Shown: positions 52,731 through 62,570, numbered from the stretch's first letter. The stretch: 64,000 nt of DNA from Streptomyces genisteinicus (GCF_014489615.1 NZ_CP060825.1:985001-1049000); one strand, 5' to 3'. Program-made: numbers and translations. The notes: generated from the letters alone by a model not told the origin.

Positions 52731-53330
52731 ATGGACGATCTCGGACAGCTGGCCACCGCACTGGCCGCCCTCGCGCCGTCGTGCGGACCGGTGCGGCTGA
52801 TCGCCGTCGACGGCCACGCCGGTTCCGGCAAGACCACCTTCGCCGCACGTCTGGCCCGCGCGTGCGGCGAGGGGACGCCGGTGCTCCACCTCGACGATCT
52901 GGCGACGCACGATGAGCTGTTCGCGTGGACGGACCGGATGCGCCGCGAGGTGATCGACCCGCTCTCGGCCGGCCGCACCGCGCTCTTTCACCCGTACGAC
53001 TGGAATCTGCGGCGGTTCCTCGACCCCGTGCCGCTCCCCGCCGCACCCGTCGTCCTCGTGGAAGGCGTGGGCGCCGGACGGCGGGCGCTGCGGCCGCAGC
53101 TGGCGGCTGTGCTCTGGATGGAGAGGGCGGCCGCGTCCTCGTGGGACCGGGGCAGGGCCCGCGACGGCGACGGCCTCGCGGACTTCTGGGACGGCTGGAC
53201 AGCGGCGGAGACGCGCCATTTCTCGGCCGACCCGTCCCGGCCCCATGCCGATCTCCTGGTGCGGGAGTGCTGTGAGGGATACGAGTGGCGCCCGGGCCCC
53301 GCGGGACGCCATGAGAACGCCCGAGCGTGA
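52731..53330 (+). CDS. P-loop kinase, uridine kinase-like
   Basis: A 199-residue nucleoside/nucleotide kinase-fold protein. The P-loop is VDGHAGSGKTTFAARLARAC (lysine near residue 34). LHLDDLATHDELFAWTDRMR corresponds to the acceptor-binding DDF-type motif, and PAAPVVLVEGVGAGRRALRP to Walker B followed by the RxxxR lid (WDRGRARDGDG). Substrate unassigned. ATG 52731. It diverges from the C39 peptidase. A candidate small RNA follows. Confidence 0.85.
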   Translation: MDDLGQLATALAALAPSCGPVRLIAVDGHAGSGKTTFAARLARACGEGTPVLHLDDLATHDELFAWTDRMRREVIDPLSAGRTALFHPYDWNLRRFLDPVPLPAAPVVLVEGVGAGRRALRPQLAAVLWMERAAASSWDRGRARDGDGLADFWDGWTAAETRHFSADPSRPHADLLVRECCEGYEWRPGPAGRHENARA

Positions 53331-53400
53331 CCGAGCGTGACCGATTGATTTCGGACACATTCCGGGGGTCGAACGGGACCCCGAAGCGGCTTCAACTCGG

Positions 53401-53506
53401 CTTGACCGAGGGGGCTTACAGGTCTTACGTTCTCAATGTGCGGCTTTTCGGAGCCGCCGCAGACGCGAAGCCCCCGGTTGTTCCCCCGTGATCGGGGGCT
53501 TCGTTC
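53401..53506 (+). ncRNA. Candidate small RNA with its own promoter and terminator
   Basis: A promoter-like TTGACC (53402-53407 region) and TACGTT, 18 bases apart, would start RNA near 53436. The ~70-nt transcript would hold a hairpin GCGGCT-tttcgg-AGCCGC (53440-53457), then an intrinsic terminator CGAAGCCCCCG (53466-53476) pairing with CGGGGGCTTCG (53493-53503), then TTCTG. No protein is encoded. The terminator also ends the kinase gene. An alternative is a leader/attenuator of the AAA+ gene that starts 210 bases later. Confidence 0.5.
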
Positions 53507-53715
53507 TGCCCTCTCCGCCGCCGCGCACACACCGTGGCAGGCGATTCTCACCCTGGGTAGTCGGCGCCGACCGGCCCCTCGCGCCCTTAAACGGGCCTCC
53601 GCACGCGGGTACCATGCACCCCGGTGGGCTCAATTCCCTTCCGCGGCACGACCGTTCGGTCCGGCCGCCGGTGGACGCCCCCCGCACGACGACACTGGTG
53701 GACGGTTGGTGGGGG

Positions 53716-55653
53716 ATGGTGGGGGACCCTGTGGACGGCGGCACGCACAGCCCGCGCACACCTGCCGAACTCGCCTGGCTGCGCGGGGTGGACGCCTGCA
53801 CCATGGGTGCCTACCCGCAGGCCGAGGAGGAGTTCCGCGGGGCCGTGAGGCTCGACCCGGGCATGGCCGACGCCTGGCTCGGACTGCACGCCCTGCGTGC
53901 GGAGACCACGACGGCGCTGCTGCACATGTACCGCCACCGCGACCGCTTCGGCGAGCAGCGCGCCCGGCACCGCCGCACCCTCAACTCCTGGTACTGGCTC
54001 GGCTGGTGGGTGCAGCCGGTGCTGGAGAGCAGCAGGGACCTGCTGCTCGCCCACGCCTCCCACTGGCTGGACGGCCGCCACGTGGCCGAGCTCGACCGGG
54101 CGCTGGCGGGTCTGCCGCCCGTCGACACCGACCCGCAGGTGCGATTCCTCCACGCCTGCCGCGCGTACCTGGTAAAGGACTGGGAGCAGCTGGTGCGCCA
54201 CACCGAACCGCTCGTCGACGACCCCCTGCTGGGGATCGAGGCCGGACTGTTCGGGGGCATGGCCCGGGTACGGCTGGAGATGTACGGGCAGGCGGAGCCC
54301 ATGCTCGCGGCCGCCCTGATGCGCTGCCGCAGCGAGCAGCCCCAGCGCAAGGAGCTGCGGTACTGGCTCGCCCGGGCCCACGAGGGAACCGGGCGCAGCG
54401 CTGCGGCGCTGCCCCTGTACCGGGCGGTGCACCGGGTGGACCCGGCGTTCATGGACACCTCCGCGCGGCTGGCGGCGATCGCGGAGTACGACGGATTCGA
54501 CGACTACGACCCCGACCCGTCCGGGCTGGCGGCCGTGTCACTGGCCGGGTTCGGCGCGGACCTGCGGTCCGAGTCGAAGGCCCCGGCCCCGGCCGACCGG
54601 CTCGGCGGCGAGGCCGCCGGCGACCTCGTCGACCTGGGGGACGTCCCCGACGACCTCACGGGACAGCGGCCCGGAAGCGGGAACGCGCCGCCGCCGCGGG
54701 AACCGTCGGGGCGTGGGCCGGGGGCGTCGCGTCCCGTCGCTCCGCCGCCCTTCCCGTCCGGCCCCACCGATCCGGTGCTGCTGTCCGAGGCGCTGTCCGA
54801 GCTGGAGCGCATGGTCGGCCTGGAGCCGGTGAAACGCCAGGTCAAGGCGTTGTCCGCACAGCTGGAGATGGCCCGGCTGCGAGCCGGCCAGGGCCTTCCC
54901 GTGCAGCCCCCGAAGCGCCACTTCGTCTTCTCGGGCCCTTCCGGCACCGGCAAGACGACGGTGGCCCGCATCCTCGGCCGGGTGTTCTACGCCCTCGGGC
55001 TGCTCGGCGGCGACCACCTGGTGGAGGCCCAGCGGGCCGACCTGGTCGGCGAGTTCCTCGGCCAGACGGCCGTCAAGGCCAACGAGCTGATCGACTCGGC
55101 GCTCGGCGGCGTGCTCTTCGTCGACGAGGCCTACAGCCTCTCCAACTCGGGTTACAGCAAGGGCGACGCCTACGGCGACGAGGCGCTCCAGGTCCTGCTG
55201 AAGCGGGCGGAGGACAACCGCGACCACCTCGTGGTGATCCTCGCGGGCTACCCGGAGGGCATGGACCGGCTGCTCGGGGCGAACCCGGGGCTGGGGTCCC
55301 GCTTCACCACCCGTGTCGACTTTCCCTCCTACCGGCCGCTGGAGCTCACCGCGATCGGCGGCGTGCTCGCGGCCGAGAACGGCGACGCGTGGGACGAGGA
55401 GGCGCGGGACGAGCTGCGCTCGATCAGCGGCCACGTCGTCGGCCAGGGCTGGATCGATGAACTGGGCAACGGGCGCTTCCTGCGGACGCTGTACGAGAAG
55501 AGCTGCGCCTACCGGGACCTGCGGCTGTCCCAGTACCCGGGAACTCCGGGCCGCGAGGACCTGTCGACGCTCCGGCTGCCGGATCTGATGCAGGCCTACG
55601 GCGAGGTGCTGTCGGGCCGGGGCCCGGCCTCCCGGGACCCGCTCGACCCCTGA
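53716..55653 (+). CDS. CbbX/EccA-type AAA+ ATPase with TPR-like N-terminus
   Basis: A 645-residue protein. Residues about 10-260 are helical repeats (GVDACTMGAYPQAEEEFRGA, LRYWLARAHEGTGRSAAALP) like the TPR half of mycobacterial EccA. A Pro/Gly-rich linker (about 270-345) leads to the AAA+ domain: FVFSGPSGTGKTTVARILG (Walker A, about 407), GVLFVDEAYSLSNSGYSKGD (Walker B, about 466), VVILAGYPEGMDRLLGANPG (sensor 1) and GSRFTTRVDF (arginine finger). EccA serves ESX type VII secretion and CbbX activates Rubisco; no such genes are near, so the client is unknown. The start is uncertain: ATG 53716, GTG 53719 or GTG 53731 with better ribosome-site spacing. Confidence 0.88.
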   Translation: MVGDPVDGGTHSPRTPAELAWLRGVDACTMGAYPQAEEEFRGAVRLDPGMADAWLGLHALRAETTTALLHMYRHRDRFGEQRARHRRTLNSWYWLGWWVQPVLESSRDLLLAHASHWLDGRHVAELDRALAGLPPVDTDPQVRFLHACRAYLVKDWEQLVRHTEPLVDDPLLGIEAGLFGGMARVRLEMYGQAEPMLAAALMRCRSEQPQRKELRYWLARAHEGTGRSAAALPLYRAVHRVDPAFMDTSARLAAIAEYDGFDDYDPDPSGLAAVSLAGFGADLRSESKAPAPADRLGGEAAGDLVDLGDVPDDLTGQRPGSGNAPPPREPSGRGPGASRPVAPPPFPSGPTDPVLLSEALSELERMVGLEPVKRQVKALSAQLEMARLRAGQGLPVQPPKRHFVFSGPSGTGKTTVARILGRVFYALGLLGGDHLVEAQRADLVGEFLGQTAVKANELIDSALGGVLFVDEAYSLSNSGYSKGDAYGDEALQVLLKRAEDNRDHLVVILAGYPEGMDRLLGANPGLGSRFTTRVDFPSYRPLELTAIGGVLAAENGDAWDEEARDELRSISGHVVGQGWIDELGNGRFLRTLYEKSCAYRDLRLSQYPGTPGREDLSTLRLPDLMQAYGEVLSGRGPASRDPLDP

Positions 55654-55721
55654 CCGGCCGGGTGCGCCGGAGCGCGGCCGCGGCCCGGTGCGGTGGGGCG
55701 CCCGGACGCCCCACCGACCGG

Positions 55722-56807
55722 TCAGCTCGCCAGTGCGGTGCCGCCGGGCGCCGACCGCGGCACCCGGGTGAGGGTGACGCGGTGGGCGGGGTCGCGCACC
55801 TCCCCCACCAGCTTCTCCAGCACGTCCTCCAGCGCGACCAGACCGAGCACCCGCCCGTCCGGCCCGGCGACCTGGGCCAGGTGGCCGGCGGCCCGCCGCA
55901 TCACCGTGAGCGCGTCGTCGAGCGGCAGTTCGGCCCGCAGCGTGGCCATCGGACGCCACACGTGCTGCGGCACCGCGCGGTCCGCCTCCTCGGCGTCGAG
56001 CACGTCCTTGACGTGCACGTACCCCATGAACGGCCCGGAGCCCCCGGCGCAGACGGGGAAGCGGGAGTACCCGGTGCGGACGGTCAGCTCCTCCACCTGG
56101 CGCGGTGTCACGGACGGGTCCACGGTGACCAGGGTCCCCCGGGCGATCAGCACCTCGCTGACCGGCCGGCTGCCGAGTCCCAGGGCGTCCTCCAGGCGCT
56201 CCTGCTCGGCCGGCTCCAGGAGTCCCGCCTGGCCCGCGTCCTCGACGAGGCGCCCCAGCTGGTCGCTGGTGAACACGGCGTCGACCTCGTCCTTCGGTTC
56301 GACCCCGAAGCCGCGCAGGATCAGTTTGGCGCAGGCGTCGAGGGCGGCCGTGAGGGGCCGGCAGAGCCGGGCGAAGGCGACGAGACCGGGGCCGAGCCGG
56401 AGCGCGGTCCGCTCGGGGGCGGCCATCGCCAGGTTCTTCGGCAGCATCTCGCCGATCACCAGATGGAGGCAGACCACGAGCGCCAGCGCGATGGCGTATC
56501 CGAGGGGGTGGACCAGGCCGTCGGGCACCCGCGCCCAGTGGAACGCGGGCTCCAGCAGCCGCGCCACCGTCGGTTCGGCGACCGCGCCGAGGGTCAGCGA
56601 GCAGACGGTGATGCCGAACTGGGCGGCCGCCATCATCCGGGGAAGGTGCTCCAGGCCGTGGAGCACCTGGCGCGCCCGCGCGGAACCCGCGGCGGCGAGC
56701 GGTTCGATCTGGCTGCGCCGCACCGACACCAGGGCGAACTCGGCCCCCACGAAGAAGCCGTTCGCCAGCACCAGCAGCAGCGCGAGGAACAGCATCAGGG
56801 CGCTCAC
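55722..56807 (-). CDS. CNNM/CorC-type transporter (DUF21 and CBS), second copy
   Basis: A 361-residue membrane protein. The DUF21/CNNM domain (1-190) shows LLVLANGFFVGAEFALVSVR and LHLVIGEMLPKNLAMAAPER. A CBS pair covers about 200-330 (YSRFPVCAGGSGPFMGYVHV, GLVALEDVLEKLVGEVRDP). It lacks the C-terminal CorC_HlyC domain seen in the adjacent paralogue. The family exports Mg2+ or other divalent cations. GTG 56807 overlaps the paralogue's stop by four bases, so the two probably form a heterodimer. Confidence 0.92.
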   Translation of the reverse strand: MSALMLFLALLLVLANGFFVGAEFALVSVRRSQIEPLAAAGSARARQVLHGLEHLPRMMAAAQFGITVCSLTLGAVAEPTVARLLEPAFHWARVPDGLVHPLGYAIALALVVCLHLVIGEMLPKNLAMAAPERTALRLGPGLVAFARLCRPLTAALDACAKLILRGFGVEPKDEVDAVFTSDQLGRLVEDAGQAGLLEPAEQERLEDALGLGSRPVSEVLIARGTLVTVDPSVTPRQVEELTVRTGYSRFPVCAGGSGPFMGYVHVKDVLDAEEADRAVPQHVWRPMATLRAELPLDDALTVMRRAAGHLAQVAGPDGRVLGLVALEDVLEKLVGEVRDPAHRVTLTRVPRSAPGGTALAS

Positions 56808-58144
56808 CGCGGGACCGCCCCGGCCGCAGGCGCGCCGGCCGTGCTGACCAGGCGCACCCGTTCGGCGCGGCAGCGCCTCACGTCGCGCACCGAGAGCCGC
56901 CAGCCGGGCAGCTCGGCCCGGTCCCCGGGTGCGGGGATGCGTCCGAGGAGGTCCGCGACGAGCCCGGCGACGGTCTCGTAGGGCCCTTCGGGGACGTCGA
57001 ATCCCCGGCGGCGCAGGGTGAGGACCCGGCAGCCGCCGTCGACGTCCCAGGCCGGCCGGCCGTCCTCGGATGCGGCGGGCACGAGGTCGGGACGCTCGTC
57101 GGCCTCGCGGTCGTGCTCGTCGCGGACGTCGCCCACGAGCTCCTCCACGATGTCCTCCAGGGTGACCACGCCGGCCGTGCCGCCGTACTCGTCGACGACG
57201 ACGGCCATCGGCTGCTGGGCGCGCAGCCGTTCGAGCAGCCGCTGCACGGGCAGCGTCCCGGGCACGAGGAGCGGGGCCACCGCGACCGCGGCGGCGGACA
57301 CCCGCCGCCGCTCCTCGGCACGTACCGCGAGGGCGTCCTTCAGGTGCACCACGCCGGTGACGTCGTCGATCCCCGCGCGGTAGACCGGGAACCGGGAGAG
57401 CCCGGTCGCCCGGGTGAGGTTGAGGACGTCGGCGGCGGTGGCGTCCGCGTGGAGCGCGCAGACCCGTACCCGCGGCGTCATCACGTGCTGGGCCGTGAGA
57501 CCGCCCAGCGAGAGGGTCCGCACGAAGAGGTCGGCGGTGTCCTGTTCGAGCGTCCCGGCGCGGGCCGAGTGGCGGGCGAGCGACACCAGTTCGCCGGGGG
57601 TCCGGGCGGAGGCCAGTTCGTCGGCCGGCTCGACGCCGAGCAGCCGGACGGCGCGGTTGGCGGCCGCGTTGAGCAGGGTGATGACGGGACGCAGCGCGGC
57701 GGAGAACACGGTCTGCGGACCGGCCACGAACCGGGCGACCTGCAGCGGGCGCGAGACGGCCCAGTTCTTGGGGACCAGTTCGCCGATCACCATCTGGACG
57801 GCGGAGGCGAGCAGCATGCCCACGACCACCGCGAGGGTCGCCACGGCACCTTCGGGCAGGCCCGCCGCGGTGAGCGGGGCGTCGAGCAGCCGGGCGAGCG
57901 CCGGCTGGGCGAGCATCCCGACGACCAGGGAGGTGACGGTGATGCCGAGCTGGGTCCCGGACAGCTGGAAGGAGAGTTCCCGCAGGGCGGTGACGACCCG
58001 GCCGGCGCGGCGGTCGCCGCCGGCCGCCGCGGCCTCGGCCTCGGGGCGCTCGACGGTGACGAGGCCGAACTCGGCGGCCACGAAGAAGCCGTTGGCCAGG
58101 ATGAGAAGGAGTGCCGCACAGAGCAGCAACAGGGAGATGATCAT
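56804..58144 (-). CDS. CNNM/CorC-type transporter (DUF21, CBS, CorC), first copy
   Basis: A 446-residue protein: DUF21 (1-190; LLILANGFFVAAEFGLVTVE, MVIGELVPKNWAVSRPLQV), CBS pair (about 205-340; FPVYRAGIDDVTGVVHLKDA, MAVVVDEYGGTAGVVTLEDI, VEELVGDVRDEHDRE) and a C-terminal CorC_HlyC transporter-associated domain (about 355-435). It is a predicted divalent-cation exporter. ATG 58144 has GGAGG upstream. It heads a two-gene operon with a paralogue that has lost the last domain. Confidence 0.93.
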   Translation of the reverse strand: MIISLLLLCAALLLILANGFFVAAEFGLVTVERPEAEAAAAGGDRRAGRVVTALRELSFQLSGTQLGITVTSLVVGMLAQPALARLLDAPLTAAGLPEGAVATLAVVVGMLLASAVQMVIGELVPKNWAVSRPLQVARFVAGPQTVFSAALRPVITLLNAAANRAVRLLGVEPADELASARTPGELVSLARHSARAGTLEQDTADLFVRTLSLGGLTAQHVMTPRVRVCALHADATAADVLNLTRATGLSRFPVYRAGIDDVTGVVHLKDALAVRAEERRRVSAAAVAVAPLLVPGTLPVQRLLERLRAQQPMAVVVDEYGGTAGVVTLEDIVEELVGDVRDEHDREADERPDLVPAASEDGRPAWDVDGGCRVLTLRRRGFDVPEGPYETVAGLVADLLGRIPAPGDRAELPGWRLSVRDVRRCRAERVRLVSTAGAPAAGAVPR

Positions 58145-58384
58145 GCCGCCGCCTCCGGGGAGGGGGCGGCGCAGGTACTGCCGGACGATCCGTCCATTGC
58201 CGGAGGGAGTCACTCCTCGGGTCGCGGGAAGGACCCCGCCGGCCCATGGGGGCCTCTCGGGCGGGGCGGGGCGCACCGGGCGCCGCCGCGCACCAGAGTA
58301 GTCACGCCGGGCCCGGACGGCTCCCGCCGTTGCGCCCGCAGCGCCGGGCGTCGTGTGGGCGAGGAGGGACCTGCGCGACGCGCC

Positions 58385-58843
58385 CTAGCGGACGTCCGCG
58401 CCGGCGCCCCGCGCGTCGACCAGCGTGCGCAGGGCGCGGGCGTGCGCGATCGCCTGCGCGCGGGCGATGCCGGGCTGGATGCCGAGCGCGGGCATGCTGG
58501 TGCCGTCGCTGAGGTCCAGGAAGACCCAGGGGTCGCCGGGACGGAGGTTGACGCGCAGGATCTCGGCCCAGGCGAGACGGCGCGTACGGGTGAGGTTGAC
58601 GATCGTCACCCCGTCCTCGTCGGCGACCACCTTCGGCCGGCTGAGCAGCGCGAGCACCCCGAAGAACAGCAGGGCGACGAAGACGAAGCTCAGCCGCTCC
58701 GGCGGGCTGAGCCGGTCGAGGAGCAGGGTGACGGCGATGATGACGGCGCACATCACCGCGCCGACGCCGAGCAGGACGATCCTGGTGCGGGTGGGGCGGA
58801 AAGTCACCGGCAGCGCGGGGGCCGGCGTGGCGGGTGCGGACAT
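58385..58843 (-). CDS. PH-domain membrane protein
   Basis: A 152-residue protein with two membrane helices (about 21-43 IVLLGVGAVMCAVIIAVTLL, 51-68 FVFVALLFFGVLALLS) and a bacterial PH domain (RPKVVADEDGVTIVNLTRTR, LAWAEILRVNLRPGDPWVFL). It resembles the PH-domain proteins found just downstream of hisG in actinomycetes. Its start is 20 bases after the hisG stop, so it is likely in that operon. Function unknown. Confidence 0.85.
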   Translation of the reverse strand: MSAPATPAPALPVTFRPTRTRIVLLGVGAVMCAVIIAVTLLLDRLSPPERLSFVFVALLFFGVLALLSRPKVVADEDGVTIVNLTRTRRLAWAEILRVNLRPGDPWVFLDLSDGTSMPALGIQPGIARAQAIAHARALRTLVDARGAGADVR

Positions 58844-58863
58844 GGTTCCGGTGCGTCCGTCCG

Positions 58864-59712
58864 TCAGAGCCGGCAGGCGTGGATGGCGGTCGTCAGGATG
58901 GCCCGTGCGCCCAGGGCGTAGAGGTCGTCCATGATCCGCTGCGCCTCCTTGGCGGCGACCATGGAGCGGACGGCCACCCATCCCTCGTGGTGCAGGGGGG
59001 AGATGGTCGGCGACTCCAGGCCGGGGGTGAGGGCGACGGCCTGCTCCAGGTTCTCGACGCGGCAGTCGTAGTCCATCATCACGTAGCTGCGCGCCACCAG
59101 GACGCCCTGGAGGCGGCGCAGGAACTGCTGGACCCGGGCGTGGTCGGGGTCGGCGCCGGTGCGGCGGATGACCACGGCCTCGGAGGTCATGATCGGCTCG
59201 CCGATGACCTCGAGTCCGGCGTTGCGCAGGCTGGTGCCGGTCTCGACGACGTCGGCGATGATCTGGGCGACGCCCAGTTCGATCGCCGTCTCGACGGCGC
59301 CGTCGAGGTGGACGACGGAGGCGTCGATCCCGCTGTCGGCGAGGTGCTTGGCGACGATGCCCTCGTAGGAGGTGGCGATCGTCATGCCGCCGAAGTCCTC
59401 CACGCCCTGCGCGGTGCCGGGCCGGGTGGCGTAGCGGAACGTGGAGCGCGCGAAGCCGAGCCGGAGGATCTCCTCCGCGCTCGCCCCGGAGTCGAGCAGC
59501 AGGTCGCGGCCGGTGATGCCGATGTCGAGGCGGCCGGAGCTGACGTAGATCGCGATGTCGCGCGGCCGCAGGTAGAAGAACTCGACCTCGTTCTCGGGGT
59601 CGACGAGGACGAGCTCCTTCGACTCCTTGCGCTGCTGGTAGCCGGCCTCATGGAGCATCGCCGACGCAGGTCCGGACAGTGAACCCTTGTTGGGGACGGC
59701 GATGCGCAGCAT
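58864..59712 (-). CDS. hisG: ATP phosphoribosyltransferase
   Basis: First enzyme of histidine biosynthesis, joining ATP and PRPP. At 282 residues it is the long, hexameric form with a C-terminal ACT-like regulatory domain that binds histidine. Motifs: LRIAVPNKGSLSGPASAMLH at the start, GITGRDLLLDSGASAEE, and the PRPP loop region ADVVETGTSLRNAGLEVIGE near residue 150-175. ATG 59712. It follows hisE by 68 bases. Confidence 0.96.
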   Translation of the reverse strand: MLRIAVPNKGSLSGPASAMLHEAGYQQRKESKELVLVDPENEVEFFYLRPRDIAIYVSSGRLDIGITGRDLLLDSGASAEEILRLGFARSTFRYATRPGTAQGVEDFGGMTIATSYEGIVAKHLADSGIDASVVHLDGAVETAIELGVAQIIADVVETGTSLRNAGLEVIGEPIMTSEAVVIRRTGADPDHARVQQFLRRLQGVLVARSYVMMDYDCRVENLEQAVALTPGLESPTISPLHHEGWVAVRSMVAAKEAQRIMDDLYALGARAILTTAIHACRL

Positions 59713-59780
59713 GAGACGGGCTTCCTTCGTTGACGTGACGGGGTTTCGCGCGGACGGTCCGCGTGACGGGGCGGAACGGC

Positions 59781-60053
59781 TCAGAGATGGGCGTAGACGT
59801 CGTCGAGGGAGATCCCCCGCGCCACCATCATCACCTGGACGTGGTAGAGCAGCTGGGAGATCTCCTCGGCGGCGGCTTCCTTGCCCTCGTACTCGGCGGC
59901 CATCCAGACCTCTGCGGCCTCCTCGACGACCTTCTTGCCGATGGCATGCACACCCTTGTCCACCAGTTCGGCGGTACGGGAGGTGGCGGGGTCGCCGGTC
60001 GCGGCCTTGTGCTGGAGCTCGGCGAAGAGCTCCTCGAACGTCTTCTTGGACAT
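59781..60053 (-). CDS. hisE: Phosphoribosyl-ATP pyrophosphatase
   Basis: A 90-residue all-helical MazG-like pyrophosphatase catalysing the second histidine step. The metal-binding block is [18 protein letters not shown] followed by [20 protein letters not shown]. It is the free-standing form, not fused to hisI. ATG 60053; the gene follows ribH by 33 bases, so histidine and riboflavin genes may share transcripts. Confidence 0.96.
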   Translation of the reverse strand: MSKKTFEELFAELQHKAATGDPATSRTAELVDKGVHAIGKKVVEEAAEVWMAAEYEGKEAAAEEISQLLYHVQVMMVARGISLDDVYAHL

Positions 60054-60086
60054 GGTGCTCCCACCCTACGCGGAAGTGCGCTCCCC

Positions 60087-60572
60087 TCAGCGCCAGGGTT
60101 CAGATACTGAACGCAGGATGGTCGCGGTGGCCACCGCGGCGGTGACCGCTTCGTGGCCCTTGTCCTCGTTCGACCCTTCCAGTCCGGCCCGGTCGAGCGC
60201 CTGCTCCTCGGTGTCGCACGTGAGCACCCCGAAGCCGATGGGGACGCCGGTGTCGACGGAGACCTGGGTCAGTCCCTGGGTGACGCCCTGGCACACGTAC
60301 TCGAAGTGCGGCGTGCCGCCGCGGATGACGACGCCGAGCGCGACGACCGCGTCGTACCCGCGGCCCGCCAGGACCTTGGCGACGACGGGCAGCTCGAAGC
60401 TGCCGGGCACGCGCAGCAGGGTGGGCTCGTCGATGCCCAGCTCGTGCAGGGCGCGCAGGGCGCCGTCCACGAGGCCGTCCATGATCTTCTCGTGCCACTG
60501 GGCCGCGATGACCGCCACCCGGAGGTCGCCGCAGTTCTTCACGCTCAGTTCGGGCGCGCCCTTGCCGCTCAT
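60087..60572 (-). CDS. ribH: 6,7-dimethyl-8-ribityllumazine synthase
   Basis: A 161-residue lumazine synthase, condensing 5-amino-6-ribitylamino-uracil with 3,4-dihydroxy-2-butanone 4-phosphate. Motifs: [54 protein letters not shown] (catalytic histidine in PHFEYV) and [20 protein letters not shown] 60572. Downstream partner of ribBA, 61 bases away. Confidence 0.97.
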   Translation of the reverse strand: MSGKGAPELSVKNCGDLRVAVIAAQWHEKIMDGLVDGALRALHELGIDEPTLLRVPGSFELPVVAKVLAGRGYDAVVALGVVIRGGTPHFEYVCQGVTQGLTQVSVDTGVPIGFGVLTCDTEEQALDRAGLEGSNEDKGHEAVTAAVATATILRSVSEPWR

Positions 60573-60633
60573 GTCTCTCCTTGGACTTGCTGATCGAGCT
60601 GGGAGGTACTGGCCTGCCGTGTGTGCGGCAGGC

Positions 60634-61923
60634 TCACTGGTTGCCGCAGGCCGACGCCCCGGGGGCCTCGAGCCACGGCAGGTCGTGCCCCATCCGGTCC
60701 CGCTTGGTGCGCAGGTACCGGAGGTTGTGCTCGCCCGCCTGGACGGGCATCGCCTCGCGTCCGACGACGCCGATGCCGAGCCGGGTGAGCGCGGCGACCT
60801 TGTCCGGGTTGTTGGTCATCAGCCGCACGCTGCGCACGCCGAGGTCGGCGAGGATCTGGGCGCCGGCCGCGTAGTCGCGGGCGTCGGCGGGCAGGCCCAG
60901 CTCCAGGTTGGCGTCGAGGGTGTCGCGGCCGCGTTCCTGGAGCTCGTAGGCGCGCAGTTTGGACATCAGCCCGATACCGCGGCCCTCGTGTCCGCGCAGG
61001 TAGACGACGATCCCGCGGCCGGCCTCGGTGACGCGGCGCATGGCGGCGTCGAGCTGGGGGCCGCAGTCGCAGCGCAGCGAGCCGAAGATGTCGCCGGTGA
61101 GGCACTCGGAGTGGACCCGCACCAGGAGGTCCTCGCCGGTGCCGAGATCGCCGTGGACGAGTGCCACGTGCTCGACGCCGTCGACGGTGGAGCGGTACCC
61201 GTACGCGGTGAAGTCGCCGGCGGCGGTGGGCAGGCTGACCTCGGCCTCGCGCCGCACGGTCGGCTCGCTGGAGCGGCGGTAGGCGATCAGGTCCTCGATC
61301 GAGATGATCGTCAGGCCGTGCTTGCGGGCGAACGGGACGAGTTCGGGCAGCCGCAGCATCACCCCGTCCTCGCCCGCGATCTCGACGATCGCCCCGGCCG
61401 GGCGCAGCCCGGCGAGGCGGGCGAGGTCGACCGCGGCCTCGGTGTGGCCGGGGCGGGTGAGGACGCCGCCGGGCTTGGCGCGCAGCGGGAAGACATGGCC
61501 GGGGCGGACGAAGTCGGCGGGCCCGGCGCGCCCGCCGGCGAGCAGCTGGAGGGTGGTGGCGCGGTCGGAGGCGGAGATGCCGGTGGTGACGCCGTAGGCG
61601 GGACCGGCGTCGACGGAGACGGTGAAGGCCGTCTGCATCGACTCGGTGTTGTCGCCGACCATCTGGGGCAGTTCCAGCCGCTCCAGCTCGTCGTTCTCCA
61701 TCGGCGCGCAGATCAGGCCGCGGCACTCGCTCATCATGAAGGCGACGATCTCGGGCGTCGCCTTCTCGGCGGCGATCACCAGGTCGCCCTCGTTCTCGCG
61801 GTCCTCGTCGTCGACGACCACGACGGGGCGGCCCGCGGCGATGTCGCGGATCGCCTGTTCGACCGGGTCGAGGGAGAGGTCCTCGGCGCCGTCGGACGCG
61901 TACCAGGTGGGCAGTGCGCTCAT
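60634..61923 (-). CDS. ribBA: Bifunctional DHBP synthase / GTP cyclohydrolase II
   Basis: A 429-residue fusion supplying both precursors of riboflavin. The N-terminal DHBP synthase has [40 protein letters not shown] and [14 protein letters not shown]. The C-terminal GTP cyclohydrolase II (from about 215) has the zinc cysteines in [20 protein letters not shown] and the [17 protein letters not shown] block. Both active sites look complete. ATG 61923 overlaps the ribM stop by four bases. Confidence 0.97.
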   Translation of the reverse strand: MSALPTWYASDGAEDLSLDPVEQAIRDIAAGRPVVVVDDEDRENEGDLVIAAEKATPEIVAFMMSECRGLICAPMENDELERLELPQMVGDNTESMQTAFTVSVDAGPAYGVTTGISASDRATTLQLLAGGRAGPADFVRPGHVFPLRAKPGGVLTRPGHTEAAVDLARLAGLRPAGAIVEIAGEDGVMLRLPELVPFARKHGLTIISIEDLIAYRRSSEPTVRREAEVSLPTAAGDFTAYGYRSTVDGVEHVALVHGDLGTGEDLLVRVHSECLTGDIFGSLRCDCGPQLDAAMRRVTEAGRGIVVYLRGHEGRGIGLMSKLRAYELQERGRDTLDANLELGLPADARDYAAGAQILADLGVRSVRLMTNNPDKVAALTRLGIGVVGREAMPVQAGEHNLRYLRTKRDRMGHDLPWLEAPGASACGNQ

Positions 61924-62570
61924 GCTGCGACTCCTTCCAGGGCGGGCCGCGGCTCACGGGAGCGCTGCCACCAGTCGTAGGCACCCCAGACGACGAGGGC
62001 GAAGTAGATCACGTAGACCAGGCCGGAGAAGGCCAGGCCGCTGCTGAAGGCGAGCGGGACGCCGACCAGGTCGACGAGGAGCCAGGCGAACCAGAACTCC
62101 ACCAGGCCGCGGGCCTGGGCGACCATCGCGACGAGGGTGCCGACGAAGATGTAGGCGTCGGCCCACGGGCTCCAGGAGAGCGACGGGAAGGCGGTGAACA
62201 GCCCGCCGACGGCGAGCGTGCCGGCCACGGCGCCGCCCAGCAGCCAGGCGCGTTCCCGCCAGGTGGCGAAGCGGACGGCGATGGAGCCGTCCTGCGCCTG
62301 CCGGCGGCCGCGGGTCCACTGGTGCCAGCCCCAGACCGCCACCCCGATGACCAGGAGCTGCTTGCCGACGCCGCCGCTGAGGTGGGCGGAGGCGTAGGCG
62401 CCGACCAGGATCACGCCGGAGAGCAGCTGCGCGGGCCAGGTGAGCACCGAGCGCCGCCAGCCGAGGGCGAGGGCGATGAGCCCGATGGTGTTGCCGAGCA
62501 TGTCGGACCACATGATGTGCTGCCCGAAGGCGGTGAACGCCTCGGTGTTCAGCCAGTGCAGGGCGCTCAC
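61920..62570 (-). CDS. ribM: Riboflavin transporter RibM (PnuC family)
   Basis: A 216-residue PnuC-like protein with about seven helices ([79 protein letters not shown]). PnuC proteins carry nicotinamide riboside, but in Streptomyces davawensis the member inside the rib operon (RibM) transports riboflavin and roseoflavin, and the same gene order occurs here. GTG 62570 overlaps the ribE stop by four bases. Confidence 0.9.
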   Translation of the reverse strand: MSALHWLNTEAFTAFGQHIMWSDMLGNTIGLIALALGWRRSVLTWPAQLLSGVILVGAYASAHLSGGVGKQLLVIGVAVWGWHQWTRGRRQAQDGSIAVRFATWRERAWLLGGAVAGTLAVGGLFTAFPSLSWSPWADAYIFVGTLVAMVAQARGLVEFWFAWLLVDLVGVPLAFSSGLAFSGLVYVIYFALVVWGAYDWWQRSREPRPALEGVAA

